37,241 bases of DNA, taken from positions 1 through 37,241 of the forward strand of contig CAZRKC010000024.1 in assembly GCA_964600665.1 (NCBI GenBank). The letters run 5' to 3'. Position 1 is the first letter of the stretch, and every line of letters starts with the position of its first letter. The DNA is from CAZRKC01 sp964600665 (GTDB lineage Bacteria > Bacillota > SLNR01). The translations under genes were made by a program, and so were the position numbers. Positions 24,117-32,440 of the stretch are shown here, piece by piece. The notes under the pieces are model-generated. The model was not told where the DNA came from and did not search any database. It saw nothing but the letters and a program-made list of their open reading frames with translations.

Positions 24117-26969
24117 ATGCTGACACCGATTCACGATCCCCTGAAAGGCAAGTTACGGATAGCCGGCTTTGCCTCTGGTTCCGGCAATACCCTATGGAAA
24201 GTCCTGGAACTGCAGAAGGAGCTGGAAAAAACACCGGAAGGTTCACCCTTTGAAGTGGTGGGCGTCTTTTCTGATGATCCGGCATCCAAAGCCATTGAAA
24301 CTGCACAGAAATATGGTTTTCCCAATGCCAGTCTGGATCTGAGGGCATTTCACAAGGAACGGAACGCACCTTTGCGTGACCGGGAGGTCCGGGCTGAGTT
24401 TGACCGGCAGGTGATGGATCTCATTGCACCTTTTCGGGCCGATTTGATTTTGCTGGCCGGCTATGTCTGGGCTACCACCCATGTGGTGGTGGATCGGTAT
24501 CGGGTGGTCAATGTGCACCCTGCGGACTTGTCGGTGGAAAAAGACGGGAAACGTGCGTTTGCCGGGGCTCACGGCATTCGGGATGCGGTGGATGCGGGAG
24601 TGGATGAATTGCATTCATCGTCCCATGTGGCCACCAAACAGCTGGATGGAGGGCCGCTGCTGATGGTCTCCCCCGGAGTGCCCGTGGACCAAGCAAACGG
24701 CCTCAAAGGCGATGAAGGTGAACGCTTCTACTTGAGTGCGGTGAATAACCAGTCGCGGCAGATTGCAGCTCGGACCATGTGGGAAATCGCCCGGGGCGCC
24801 TTTCAGGAAGACTCGGATGGACATATCTATTATCAAGGTCAGCCGGTCCCGAAAGGTGTGCGTCTGGCCAGTTGGGACACCCATATTCCTCTCTTTAAGC
24901 GGGACACGGCTGCATTCATTCACCCCACCAGTGTGGCGGTGATCGGGGCATCCGCCCGGGGGGGAATCGGCCATGCCATCGTGCATAACCTCTTGGCGGG
25001 TGGATATAAAGGCACCACTTGGGCGGTGAACCGTAAAGGGGAACCGGTATTGGGTGCCATGGGATTTACCTCTGTGCAAGATATCCCGGAGAATGTGGAG
25101 ATGGCTGTTTTGGCTGTTCCATCCGGCGCTGTTCTGGAAGCTGCCGAAGCATGCGGTCAAAAAGGGGTCAAGACCCTGGTCTGCGTATCCGCCGGGTTCA
25201 AGGAAGTGGGCGGGGACGGGATCCAACGGGAGCAAGACCTGATGGCTATTGTGAATCGATACAATATGCGGATTCTGGGTCCAAACTGCATGGGGATTGC
25301 CAATACAGACCCGGATGTGTGTCTGTATGCCAATATCCTGCAATCAGCTCCACCCCGGGGGGGGATTGGGTTTTTGACGCAAAGCGGTGCCCTGGGTGCC
25401 GCCATGGTGGATTTTGCTGAATCCCTGGGACTGGGTTTTTCCATCATCGCATCCTTGGGAAATCAGGCAGATATGACCGCCTGTGACTTTCTGCCGTTAC
25501 TGGCAGCGGACCCTCAGACGAAGGTCATTTTGCTGTATATGGAAACTATTCCGGAACCAGCTCGCTTTGCCCGTCTGGTGCGTAGCATCAGTCCCCAAAA
25601 ACCGGTGGTGATCATGAAGGCCGGCCGTACGGAAGCCGGTGCCGCCGCAGCCAGTTCCCACACCGGGAGTCTGGCTGGAAACGATCAGGTTGCCGCCGCG
25701 CTGTTGGCCCAGTGTGGTGCCATCCGGGTGGATACTTTAGCGGAAGCCTTCGGGTTGGCGGGTGCCCTCAGCACCATGCCGGTACCCAAAGGTCGTCGGG
25801 TGGGAGTGGTGACCAATGCCGGCGGACCGGGAATTTTAGTCGCAGACGGATTGCATCAGCGGGGGTTTACCATGCCGCTGCTGCCGGATGCCGCCCGGGC
25901 TGCATTGCAGGAGATGCTGCTGCCGGAAGCGTCCACGGGCAATCCTGTGGATCTGGTGGCGCCCGCACGACCGGACCAGTATGCCGCTGCCGTGGCAGCG
26001 ATGCTGGCAGACGGAGGGTATGACGCCCTGCTGCTGATTTGTGTGCCACCGGCTACCATCGATACCGGCAAGGTTGCAGAAGCTGTGGTCACTGAATTGA
26101 AATCTGCTAAGATCCCGGTGCTCACCTGTTTCTTCGGGCCCACTTTGGGACTGGCCGGCCGTCAGGTCATGCTGGATGCGGGCATTCCATCCGTCACATT
26201 TCCAGAGCAGCTGGCGGAGATCTTGACCATGATGATGAAGCAAAAGCCGGTGGAATCCCTTACGGATGAAGCCCACCCGGTGATTCCGCACCTGCCGGTA
26301 TCCATCCGGGATGCGGTGAGCGCAGCAATACCGGGAAGTTATTTGTCTCCGGCACTATGTCAGGAGATATTGCAGCTCCACGGGTTTGAAACCGTCCGGG
26401 CACAGATGGTGGAGACACCCCACGAAGTAAACGACATTCAGTTCAATTACCCCGTAGTGGCCAAGATCCATCATCCGGATGTGATCCATAAGTCCGATGC
26501 AGGTGGCGTCATTTTAGGAATTCCCCATTTGGAGGCGGCCAGGCAAACCGTTGCCGATCTATTGGCCCGGTTTCCCGGGGCACTGGGTGTGGAAATTCAG
26601 GAACAGATACCTGCCGGCATTGAATTGATTTTGGGTGCCGTCAAAGATCCGGCTTATGGCCATGGTATCATGGTCGGGTTGGGGGGAACGGCGGTGGAGA
26701 TTTACAAAGACATTGCCTTTGCCCATGCACCTTTGACCCAAAGCCAAGCCATCACCCAGATTGAAAGTCTCAAAGGCTACCCCATCCTCCAGGGTTACCG
26801 GGGGAAACCCGGGGTGAATGTGCCGGCCTTGGCAGATCTGATGGTCCGCCTGGGGCAACTGGTGCTCAATGTGCCGCAGATCACCGAGTTGGACTTAAAT
26901 CCGCTGATTTACGATCCGGTCGCAGCTCGCTTTGTGGTGGTGGATTACCGGATGCGCCTCCAGGATTGA
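24117..26969 (+). CDS. Fusion of PurN-like formyltransferase and NDP-forming acyl-CoA synthetase (950 aa)
   Basis: Residues about 12-230 resemble phosphoribosylglycinamide formyltransferase: RIAGFASGSGNTL (14-26), NVHPADLS with Asn132 and His134, and LDGGPLL with Asp178. These three residues are counterparts of PurN Asn106, His108 and Asp144, so the active site looks intact. From about 265 a single-chain NDP-forming acyl-CoA synthetase follows: a CoA-binding Rossmann domain (SVAVIGASARGGIG), a succinyl-CoA-ligase-like domain with FLTQSGALG and the phospho-histidine loop SSHTGSLAG (His515), and an ATP-grasp domain (about 730-950, VVAKIHHPDVIHKSDAGG; TELDLNPLI). AAAGGAG lies 8 nt before ATG 24117; the frame is open to 24063 but that start overlaps the previous gene. 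Substrate unknown; energy-conserving acyl-CoA use plus transfer of a formyl or related group is inference. Confidence 0.9.
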   Translation: MLTPIHDPLKGKLRIAGFASGSGNTLWKVLELQKELEKTPEGSPFEVVGVFSDDPASKAIETAQKYGFPNASLDLRAFHKERNAPLRDREVRAEFDRQVMDLIAPFRADLILLAGYVWATTHVVVDRYRVVNVHPADLSVEKDGKRAFAGAHGIRDAVDAGVDELHSSSHVATKQLDGGPLLMVSPGVPVDQANGLKGDEGERFYLSAVNNQSRQIAARTMWEIARGAFQEDSDGHIYYQGQPVPKGVRLASWDTHIPLFKRDTAAFIHPTSVAVIGASARGGIGHAIVHNLLAGGYKGTTWAVNRKGEPVLGAMGFTSVQDIPENVEMAVLAVPSGAVLEAAEACGQKGVKTLVCVSAGFKEVGGDGIQREQDLMAIVNRYNMRILGPNCMGIANTDPDVCLYANILQSAPPRGGIGFLTQSGALGAAMVDFAESLGLGFSIIASLGNQADMTACDFLPLLAADPQTKVILLYMETIPEPARFARLVRSISPQKPVVIMKAGRTEAGAAAASSHTGSLAGNDQVAAALLAQCGAIRVDTLAEAFGLAGALSTMPVPKGRRVGVVTNAGGPGILVADGLHQRGFTMPLLPDAARAALQEMLLPEASTGNPVDLVAPARPDQYAAAVAAMLADGGYDALLLICVPPATIDTGKVAEAVVTELKSAKIPVLTCFFGPTLGLAGRQVMLDAGIPSVTFPEQLAEILTMMMKQKPVESLTDEAHPVIPHLPVSIRDAVSAAIPGSYLSPALCQEILQLHGFETVRAQMVETPHEVNDIQFNYPVVAKIHHPDVIHKSDAGGVILGIPHLEAARQTVADLLARFPGALGVEIQEQIPAGIELILGAVKDPAYGHGIMVGLGGTAVEIYKDIAFAHAPLTQSQAITQIESLKGYPILQGYRGKPGVNVPALADLMVRLGQLVLNVPQITELDLNPLIYDPVAARFVVVDYRMRLQD

Positions 26970-27043
26970 GGCAAGGCAGGATTTCAAGGGAGTCGCGACG
27001 AATTAATCATGTCATTCTGGCATAGACGAAAGGGGCGATCGGT

Positions 27044-28489
27044 TTGGCAGCTGGGAAAAAAATTGTGATCAAAGGTGGCTGGATCATTGGCTTTAACGGC
27101 AAGGAACATGCTTTGTTGAAAAACGGCGTCATCGTGGTGCAAGGAAACACCATTATTTATGTGGGAAAAGATTATCCTCACCCGGCAGACAAAGTTATCG
27201 ATGCATCTTCCCATATCATTTCACCCGGTTTGATCAGTGTCCATGCGCATATGATGAACAGCCCGTTGAATAAGAGCTTTTTTGAAGATACCGGCAGTCG
27301 CCAGTTCGGCATGAGCGCCCTCTATGATTACGGCGCCGTGGACAGTGCCGCGACTGAAGATGATTTTCGTCTCTGCGGAGAATTCTCTGCAGCTGAAATG
27401 CTCAAGACCGGAACCACCACCGTGGTGGAGCTGAACCGGCAGAATGCAGATGTGGCCTTGGATGTGATCGGCAAGAGCGGGATGCGGGGTTATGTGGTCC
27501 CGGCTTTTAAATCCGGATCCTGGTACACACCGGACGGAAAGAAAGTCATGTACAAGTGGAATGAAGAAGCCGGCATGGCCGGTCTGCAATCCGCCGTGGA
27601 GTTTATCCACAAAGCCCGCAAACAGTTTGACGGCCGTATGGATTCCATGCTGAGTCCGTACCAGATCGACACCTGCACCGCTGAACTCATTGCTGCGGCC
27701 AAAGCGGAATCAGAGCGTTTGGGTGTCCGGCTGCAAGTCCATGCCGCCCAGTCGCTGGTGGAATTCCGGGAAATCATGGACCGCCACGGCATGACGCCCA
27801 TTGAGTGGATGGATCATCTGGGTATTCTCAATGATAATACCATCATCGGGCATTGCATATTCATCAGCGGTCACAGTGCGGTGGGATATCCCGGAGATCG
27901 GGATCTGGAACTCCTGGCCGCCAGGAAAGCCATCGTTGCCCACTGTCCGTGGGTGTTTGCCCGTCGGTCCATTATCCTGGAATCATTCCATAAATACCAG
28001 AAGGCCGGCATCCCCATTGCCATGGGTACCGATACCTTCCCCCAGGATCTGATCAACGAAATGCGGACCGCTGCTGTGGCATCCAAGATCTATGAGCATG
28101 ACACAGTGGTGACCACCGCCCGGAATGTCTTCGATGCAGCTACTTTAGGAGGGGCTCACGCCCTGAACCGGACGGATATCGGCCGCATCAGTGCCGGTGC
28201 CAAAGCAGATCTGGTATTTTTCCGGACGGATTCCTTGCGTATGTCACCGCTGCGGGATCCCATCAAGAACATCGTCTACAATGCATCATCTCAGGATATT
28301 GAGAAGGTCATGGTGGATGGGCAGTTTGTAGTGGACGATGGACGGGTGGTCCATCTGGATGAAGAAAAACTAGCCGTTGCTTTTCAGAAAACCTTGGAAA
28401 GACTATGGGCAGAAGTGCCTAAATATGACCGGATCGGACGGAGCATGGAAGAACTGGCACCCCCGTCGATCCCGGATTGGACGGAATAG
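27044..28489 (+). CDS. Amidohydrolase / deaminase of the AtzA-TrzN-SsnA type (481 aa)
   Basis: This is a mononuclear-metal amidohydrolase of the ATZ/TRZ, guanine- and cytosine-deaminase group. The metal motifs are SVHAHMM (His67, His69), LQVHAAQS, IIGHCIFI and MGTDTFPQD. The composite N- and C-terminal beta-sandwich parts are typical (VIKGGWIIG; KADLVFF). The TTG at 27044 is the best start, with AAAGGGG 8 nt upstream and a normal family N-terminus. It follows the CoA-synthetase fusion by 74 nt and ends at a strong hairpin. Substrates in this family include aminated purines, pyrimidines and triazines, and in anaerobic purine clusters the related SsnA. The context fits ring deamination upstream of a hydantoinase, but this is inference. 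Confidence 0.85.
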   Translation: MAAGKKIVIKGGWIIGFNGKEHALLKNGVIVVQGNTIIYVGKDYPHPADKVIDASSHIISPGLISVHAHMMNSPLNKSFFEDTGSRQFGMSALYDYGAVDSAATEDDFRLCGEFSAAEMLKTGTTTVVELNRQNADVALDVIGKSGMRGYVVPAFKSGSWYTPDGKKVMYKWNEEAGMAGLQSAVEFIHKARKQFDGRMDSMLSPYQIDTCTAELIAAAKAESERLGVRLQVHAAQSLVEFREIMDRHGMTPIEWMDHLGILNDNTIIGHCIFISGHSAVGYPGDRDLELLAARKAIVAHCPWVFARRSIILESFHKYQKAGIPIAMGTDTFPQDLINEMRTAAVASKIYEHDTVVTTARNVFDAATLGGAHALNRTDIGRISAGAKADLVFFRTDSLRMSPLRDPIKNIVYNASSQDIEKVMVDGQFVVDDGRVVHLDEEKLAVAFQKTLERLWAEVPKYDRIGRSMEELAPPSIPDWTE

Positions 28490-28493
28490 AACA

Positions 28494-28519
28494 AAAGGGC
28501 TGGCAACCGCCAGCCCTTT
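28494..28519 (+). terminator. Hairpin terminator between the amidohydrolase and cysteine-synthase-like genes
   Basis: AAAGGGCTGGC and GCCAGCCCTTT form a perfect 11-bp stem with loop AACC, starting 4 nt after the stop codon. Only three T residues follow, so partial read-through into the next gene is likely. Confidence 0.75.
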
Positions 28520-28539
28520 GCAATTGGGAGGGGAGACGT

Positions 28540-29502
28540 ATGGGGAAAATTCTGGCTGATGTCACCGGGGCTATCGGGAATACACCCATCGTCCAGCTCA
28601 GCCGGTTGACCGCCGACTGGGGTCTGGATGGGACCATCTTTGCCAAGCTTGAATATTTGAATCCAGGGTTTTCCAAAAAAGACCGCATCGCCTTGCAGAT
28701 CATGACCGACGCCAAGGCTCAGGGACTTTTGCAGCCCGGTCAAACTGTGGTGGAATTGACCAGCGGCAACACCGGTACCGGGCTGGCAATCGTCTGCAGT
28801 GTGCTGGGTCACCCGTTTATCGCGGTCATGTCACAGGGAAATTCGCCCGAACGGGCAGACATGATGCGGGCATTGGGGGCAGAAGTGGTGTTAGTCCCCC
28901 AGGTCTCCGGCGGCATACCCGGCCACGTATCAGGCGCTGATCTGGCGTTGGTGGAAGTGGAAGCCCAACGGTTGACGGCCCAACGCCAGGCCTACCGGGT
29001 CAGTCAATTTACCCATCCGTCCAATGTCATTGCCCATGAGCGGCATACCGCAGCGGAAATATGGCACCAGACGGCGGGGTGTTTGGATGGTTTTGTGGAT
29101 TTTGCCGGCACAGGTGGATCATTTGCCGGCTGCGCCCGGGGGTTGAAAGCATATAACAATTCGATTCGTTGCTATCTGGTGGAACCTGCCGGTGCACCCG
29201 TGCTGTCGGGGGCACCGGTGACCGACCCGTCCCACGCCATCCAGGGTGGCGGTTACAACATGCCCCTGCCGCTGGTTGATCCGGATCTCGTCCACGGGTA
29301 TGTGAGAGTCACGGATAGAGAAGCCAAAGAGGCTGCCCGCCGGCTGGCCCGGACGGAGGGGATCTTTGCCGGATATTCATCCGGTGCGAATCTGGCAGCT
29401 GCCCGCAAACTCCTTTTGGGTGCAGAGGCAGGGAAGCGGATCGTGGTTCTGATCAACGACTCCGGGCTCAAATACTTGAGTACGGACCTGTTTCGCCCGT
29501 AA
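28540..29502 (+). CDS. Cysteine synthase-family PLP enzyme (320 aa)
   Basis: This is a fold-type II pyridoxal-phosphate enzyme of the O-acetylserine sulfhydrylase family. The PLP lysine is Lys47 in FSKKDRIA (the usual text is GSVKDR, so the surrounding residues deviate). The substrate loop is TSGNTGTGL (74-82) and the phosphate cup is GTGGSFAG. No C-terminal regulatory domain. Standard cysteine synthase is probable, but related enzymes making other beta-substituted alanines share these motifs. ATG 28540 is preceded by GGAGGGGAG. It sits after a hairpin and before a ferredoxin gene with its own promoter-like site, so its co-transcription with the accessory genes is uncertain. Confidence 0.85.
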   Translation: MGKILADVTGAIGNTPIVQLSRLTADWGLDGTIFAKLEYLNPGFSKKDRIALQIMTDAKAQGLLQPGQTVVELTSGNTGTGLAIVCSVLGHPFIAVMSQGNSPERADMMRALGAEVVLVPQVSGGIPGHVSGADLALVEVEAQRLTAQRQAYRVSQFTHPSNVIAHERHTAAEIWHQTAGCLDGFVDFAGTGGSFAGCARGLKAYNNSIRCYLVEPAGAPVLSGAPVTDPSHAIQGGGYNMPLPLVDPDLVHGYVRVTDREAKEAARRLARTEGIFAGYSSGANLAAARKLLLGAEAGKRIVVLINDSGLKYLSTDLFRP

Positions 29503-29516
29503 ATCCCCTGAGTATC

Positions 29517-29544
29517 TTCCATTCTGGTGAAAATCAGGTATAAT
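29517..29544 (+). promoter_or_regulatory. Candidate ferredoxin promoter
   Basis: A perfect TATAAT (29539-29544) lies 43 bp before the ferredoxin start codon. The -35 is weak (TTCCAT, 16 bp upstream). Confidence 0.5.
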
Positions 29545-29586
29545 AGAACTATGATTAGTCATACTCATGGAGGGAGGTCGTTGCGG

Positions 29587-29772
29587 ATGAAAGCCATTGT
29601 TGATCAGGAAGAGTGCATTGGTTGTGGCGCTTGTGCCGGCACCTGCCCGGAAGTGTTTCGTCTGGGGGAAAACGGCAAGAGTGAGGTATACGGAGAAATC
29701 CTGCCAAAGTATGAAGATGCGGTGAAGACCGCAGTGGACGGCTGTCCAGTAGGCGCTATCTCCATCGCCTGA
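29587..29772 (+). CDS. Ferredoxin with a single [4Fe-4S] cluster (61 aa)
   Basis: This short electron carrier starts MKAIVDQEECIGCGACAG. Cluster ligands are Cys10, Cys13 and Cys16, with Cys53 in DGCPVGAI near the C-terminus. Cys20 lies before Pro but the second half lacks the remaining cysteines of a two-cluster protein, so it is the one-cluster type common in Firmicutes and Thermotoga. The start ATG 29587 has GGAGGGAGG 8 nt upstream; the frame is open to 29527 without homology. It may serve the QueG-like protein or other oxidoreductases, but it is expressed as its own short unit between a promoter and a terminator. Confidence 0.95.
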   Translation: MKAIVDQEECIGCGACAGTCPEVFRLGENGKSEVYGEILPKYEDAVKTAVDGCPVGAISIA

Positions 29773-29788
29773 CATGACCCGGTTTGAG

Positions 29789-29816
29789 AAGCCCGTAGCG
29801 GTTGCTGCGGGCTTTT
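29789..29816 (+). terminator. Rho-independent terminator after ferredoxin
   Basis: AGCCCGTAGC pairs with GCTGCGGGCT (one G-U pair, loop GGTT) and is followed by a T-run, 16 nt past the stop codon. Confidence 0.9.
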
Positions 29817-29854
29817 GACTGCATACAGTTGTTGGCAGGAACGGAGGGCACTTG

Positions 29855-30847
29855 ATGAGAATCGGTACGCTTCAATTGGATAACCCCCTGGTCATGGCAC
29901 CCATGGCCGGAGTGACAGATATCCCCTTTCGCAGTCTGGTGAAAGCCCATGGCGCGGGGTTGGTCTATTCGGAAATGATCAGCGCCCAGGGTTTGCTTTA
30001 CGCCAATCCCCATACCCAACGGATCCTGGAGATGACGCCCACGGAGCGACCTGTGGCCGTTCAACTTTTCGGCTCCCAGCCAGCCATCCTGGCACAGGCA
30101 GCCCGGATCGTAGAAGATCTGGGAGCGGATCTGGTGGATATCAACATGGGGTGCCCCGTTCCCAAAATCGTCCGCAGCGGTGAAGGTTGCGCATTGATGA
30201 AAGATGTGGATCTGGGGGCCCGGATCGTGGCCGCCGTGGTCAATGCCGTAAATATTCCAGTTACCGTCAAGATGCGTAAAGGGTGGGATGATACCTGTGT
30301 CAATGGCCTGCACCTGGCTTTAGCCGTAGAAAAAGCCGGCGCTGCCGCCGTGGCGGTCCATGGGCGGACCCGGGATCAGTTCTACGGTGGCCAGGCGGAC
30401 TGGGACTATATTCGTCAGATTAAATCAGCCCTGACCATTCCTGTGATCGGGAACGGTGATGTCTGGAAGCCGGAGGATGCCATGGCGATGATTGCGGCTA
30501 CAGGTTGCGACGGGGTTATGATCGGTCGGGGAGCACTGGGCAATCCGTGGCTTTTTTCCCGCACCCTGGCGTTGTGGTCATCCGGCAAGGAGCTGCCGGA
30601 GCCCTCTGTGGCCGCTCGGATCATCACGGCCGTGGATCATCTGGACCGCCTGGTGGCCTACAAGGGAAATGCCATCGGCGTCAAAGAAATGCGCAAACAT
30701 GCGTCCTGGTATATCAAAGGTTTGCGCCACGCAGCGGAAGTGCGGGTGCGGATCAATCAGGCAGATACCCGGGATGCCATGGCCAGCTTGCTGGTCGCGT
30801 ACGGGGAAACCTTGATGGGGGTTCCCCGGGAAACATGGCTGGTGTGA
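29855..30847 (+). CDS. dusB: tRNA-dihydrouridine synthase DusB (330 aa)
   Basis: This flavin enzyme reduces specific uridines in tRNA to dihydrouridine. The FMN barrel starts with PLVMAPMAGVTDIPFRSL (11-28). The catalytic cysteine motif is INMGCPVPKIV (Cys100), followed by GEGCALMKD, VKMRKGWDD, VHGRTRDQFYGG, IPVIGNGDV and MIGRGALGNPW. Length and motifs fit DusB (Bacillus yacF). ATG 29855 has CGGAGGG upstream; the TTG immediately before is less likely. In Bacillus this gene also lies between the folate genes and lysS, so it marks the return to the conserved backbone after the accessory block. Confidence 0.95.
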   Translation: MRIGTLQLDNPLVMAPMAGVTDIPFRSLVKAHGAGLVYSEMISAQGLLYANPHTQRILEMTPTERPVAVQLFGSQPAILAQAARIVEDLGADLVDINMGCPVPKIVRSGEGCALMKDVDLGARIVAAVVNAVNIPVTVKMRKGWDDTCVNGLHLALAVEKAGAAAVAVHGRTRDQFYGGQADWDYIRQIKSALTIPVIGNGDVWKPEDAMAMIAATGCDGVMIGRGALGNPWLFSRTLALWSSGKELPEPSVAARIITAVDHLDRLVAYKGNAIGVKEMRKHASWYIKGLRHAAEVRVRINQADTRDAMASLLVAYGETLMGVPRETWLV

Positions 30848-30864
30848 ATCTCTCAACAGATATA

Positions 30865-30886
30865 GGCGTTTCGGCGCCATTTTTTC
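30865..30886 (+). terminator. Weak terminator after dusB
   Basis: GGCG and CGCC form a short stem (loop TTTCGG) followed by ATTTTTTC, 17 nt after the dusB stop. The stem is only four base pairs, so efficiency may be low. Confidence 0.5.
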
Positions 30887-30889
30887 TTG

Positions 30890-30918
30890 TTGCTTTTTAA
30901 GTGCAAGGTTGGTAGAAT
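30890..30918 (+). promoter_or_regulatory. Promoter of the HTH/acyl-ACP-reductase-like cassette
   Basis: TTGCTT (30890-30895) and TAGAAT (30913-30918) are spaced by 17 bp. The start near 30925 would fall next to the palindrome at 30927-30943. Confidence 0.6.
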
Positions 30919-30926
30919 GAAGATGA

Positions 30927-30943
30927 ACACAAAAGTGTGCACA
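30927..30943. promoter_or_regulatory. Candidate operator at the cassette start site
   Basis: ACAC-AAAA-GTGT (30927-30938) overlaps the palindrome TGTGCACA (30936-30943). Both lie at the expected transcription start of the HTH gene, a classical position for autorepression. Confidence 0.4.
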
Positions 30944-30962
30944 TTTGACAGGAGGCTGGATA

Positions 30963-31487
30963 ATGGACTTTGTTCGCATTGGAGATAAAATCATCAGTCG
31001 CAGCAAGGTCGTGAAAATCATTGATAAGATATTCGCTATGCGAAGTCGGGGCTGGTCGCAACAGGAGATCGCCAATGAGCTGGACACCGACCGCAGTTTC
31101 ATTTCGCGGTTGGAGACCCTGGCAGAGATCCGCCGGGGAAAGCGGATTGCCCTGATCGGGTTTCCCGTGGCCAATAAGGATGAAATCGAGAAAGTCGCGG
31201 ACCGTGAGGGTGTGGAGTTTACCTTGTTGATGACTGAAAAGGAGCGCTGGGGGTTTGTGCAGGAGCGCAGCGGTCTGGAAGTCTTCGACCAGATCATGGG
31301 CATTCTGTCTCAGATCCGGAGTTTCGATGTGGTCATTATCATGGCATCCAACCGCCGGGTTGCTTTGGTGGAAAGTCTGCTGGACAAGGAAGTCATCAGT
31401 ATCGAGATCGGTAGTTCCCCCATCGGCCAGGATGTGTACGTTGATCCCGACAAGATTGCCGAGATTATTCGCACAGTTCGGAAATAA
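30963..31487 (+). CDS. Helix-turn-helix regulator of the cassette (174 aa)
   Basis: Residues about 25-58 form a helix-turn-helix (RSRGWSQQEIANEL, then DRSFISRLETL). The following C-terminal domain (about 60-174) alternates hydrophobic strands and helices (RIALIGFPVA, VEFTLLM, FDVVIIMASNRRVALVESLL, VISIEIG), like a Rossmann-type sensor domain I cannot name. ATG 30963 lies 5 nt after AGGAGGC; an upstream in-frame TTG would overlap that site. It is followed at 29 nt by the 'quinate dehydrogenase'-like gene and then the acyl-ACP-reductase-like gene, so it probably controls this cassette, perhaps through the palindrome in front of it. Confidence 0.85.
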   Translation: MDFVRIGDKIISRSKVVKIIDKIFAMRSRGWSQQEIANELDTDRSFISRLETLAEIRRGKRIALIGFPVANKDEIEKVADREGVEFTLLMTEKERWGFVQERSGLEVFDQIMGILSQIRSFDVVIIMASNRRVALVESLLDKEVISIEIGSSPIGQDVYVDPDKIAEIIRTVRK

Positions 31488-31516
31488 CCGGCGGGAATCA
31501 GAGGAGGAATGAGGGA

Positions 31517-32422
31517 ATGAAGCGGGTCATCAGCGTGAGTCTCGGCTCGTCCAAGCGGAACAGTGTGGCAGAAGTGACGATCCTTGATCAGGATTTTCGC
31601 ATTGAGCGGATTGGTACAGACGGTGATATCCAAAAGGCTATCGCCTTGATCAAAGAGTTGGATGGTAAGGTGGATGCCTTCGGTATGGGAGGGATCGATC
31701 TCTATGTCTGGGCCGGCAAGAAACGGTATGTGCTGCGGGATGCCATTCCCATCGCCAAAGCAGCGGTCAAGTCAGCCATGGTGGATGGCAGTGGCCTGAA
31801 GAATACATTGGAACGGCGTGTGATCCAGTATCTAGACACCAACCATATCATCGATTTTCCCCATAGCAAAGTGCTGTTGGTTTGTGGAGTGGACCGCTTT
31901 GGCATGGCAGAAGCCTTAGTGGAGGCAGGAGCCGACGTGATGTTCGGGGATCTGATTTTCGTCCTGGGGGTCCCGGTACCGCTGCGCTCACTTTCAGCGT
32001 TGCACACCGCAGCTTCCATCCTGGGACCCATTGTCTGCCGACTGCCATTTAAAATGCTGTATCCCACCGGAAATAAACAGGAAAAAGTGCAGCCCAAATA
32101 TGCCCGTTACTATCATGATGCGGATGTGATTGCGGGAGACTTTCATTTCATTCGCCGTTATATGCCTGAGGATCTGAAGGGTAAGGTGATCATCACCAAT
32201 ACGGTGACCAAAGATGATGTGGAAGAGTTGAAGCGTCGGGGGGTATCCAAACTCATTACCACCACGCCAGAGCTCAACGGCCGTTCCTTTGGAACCAATG
32301 TCATGGAAGGGGTTTTGGTGGCCTTGTCAGATAAACCGGCTGCGGACATGACAGCCGCTGACTATGATGACTTGCTCACTCGAATCGGGTTTGTACCCAG
32401 GATCGAGGATCTGACGACTTAA
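31517..32422 (+). CDS. Protein labelled 'quinate 5-dehydrogenase' in related Clostridia (301 aa)
   Basis: I recognise this only as the partner protein that often precedes the acyl-ACP-reductase-like gene in Clostridia, where databases tend to write 'quinate 5-dehydrogenase'. I see no shikimate/quinate dehydrogenase signature such as the SNFT-type substrate motif or a GxGGxxxA nucleotide loop, so that label is doubtful. Visible features are an N-terminal RVISVSLGSSKRN strand-turn, GMGGIDLYVWAGKKRY (57-72), VLLVCGVDRFGMAEALVEAGAD (a Rossmann-like strand-loop-helix at about 119-140) and ITNTVTKDDVEELKRRGV. GAGGAGG lies before the ATG, and only 18 nt separate it from the next gene. Function unknown. 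Confidence 0.75.
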   Translation: MKRVISVSLGSSKRNSVAEVTILDQDFRIERIGTDGDIQKAIALIKELDGKVDAFGMGGIDLYVWAGKKRYVLRDAIPIAKAAVKSAMVDGSGLKNTLERRVIQYLDTNHIIDFPHSKVLLVCGVDRFGMAEALVEAGADVMFGDLIFVLGVPVPLRSLSALHTAASILGPIVCRLPFKMLYPTGNKQEKVQPKYARYYHDADVIAGDFHFIRRYMPEDLKGKVIITNTVTKDDVEELKRRGVSKLITTTPELNGRSFGTNVMEGVLVALSDKPAADMTAADYDDLLTRIGFVPRIEDLTT

Positions 32423-32440
32423 ACCAGAAAGGGGATTTTC

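Noticed and set aside
30944..30972. TTGACA just before the HTH gene as a -35 box
   Set aside because: The matching -10 position falls in the ribosome-binding site and start codon; the promoter at 30890-30918 fits better.
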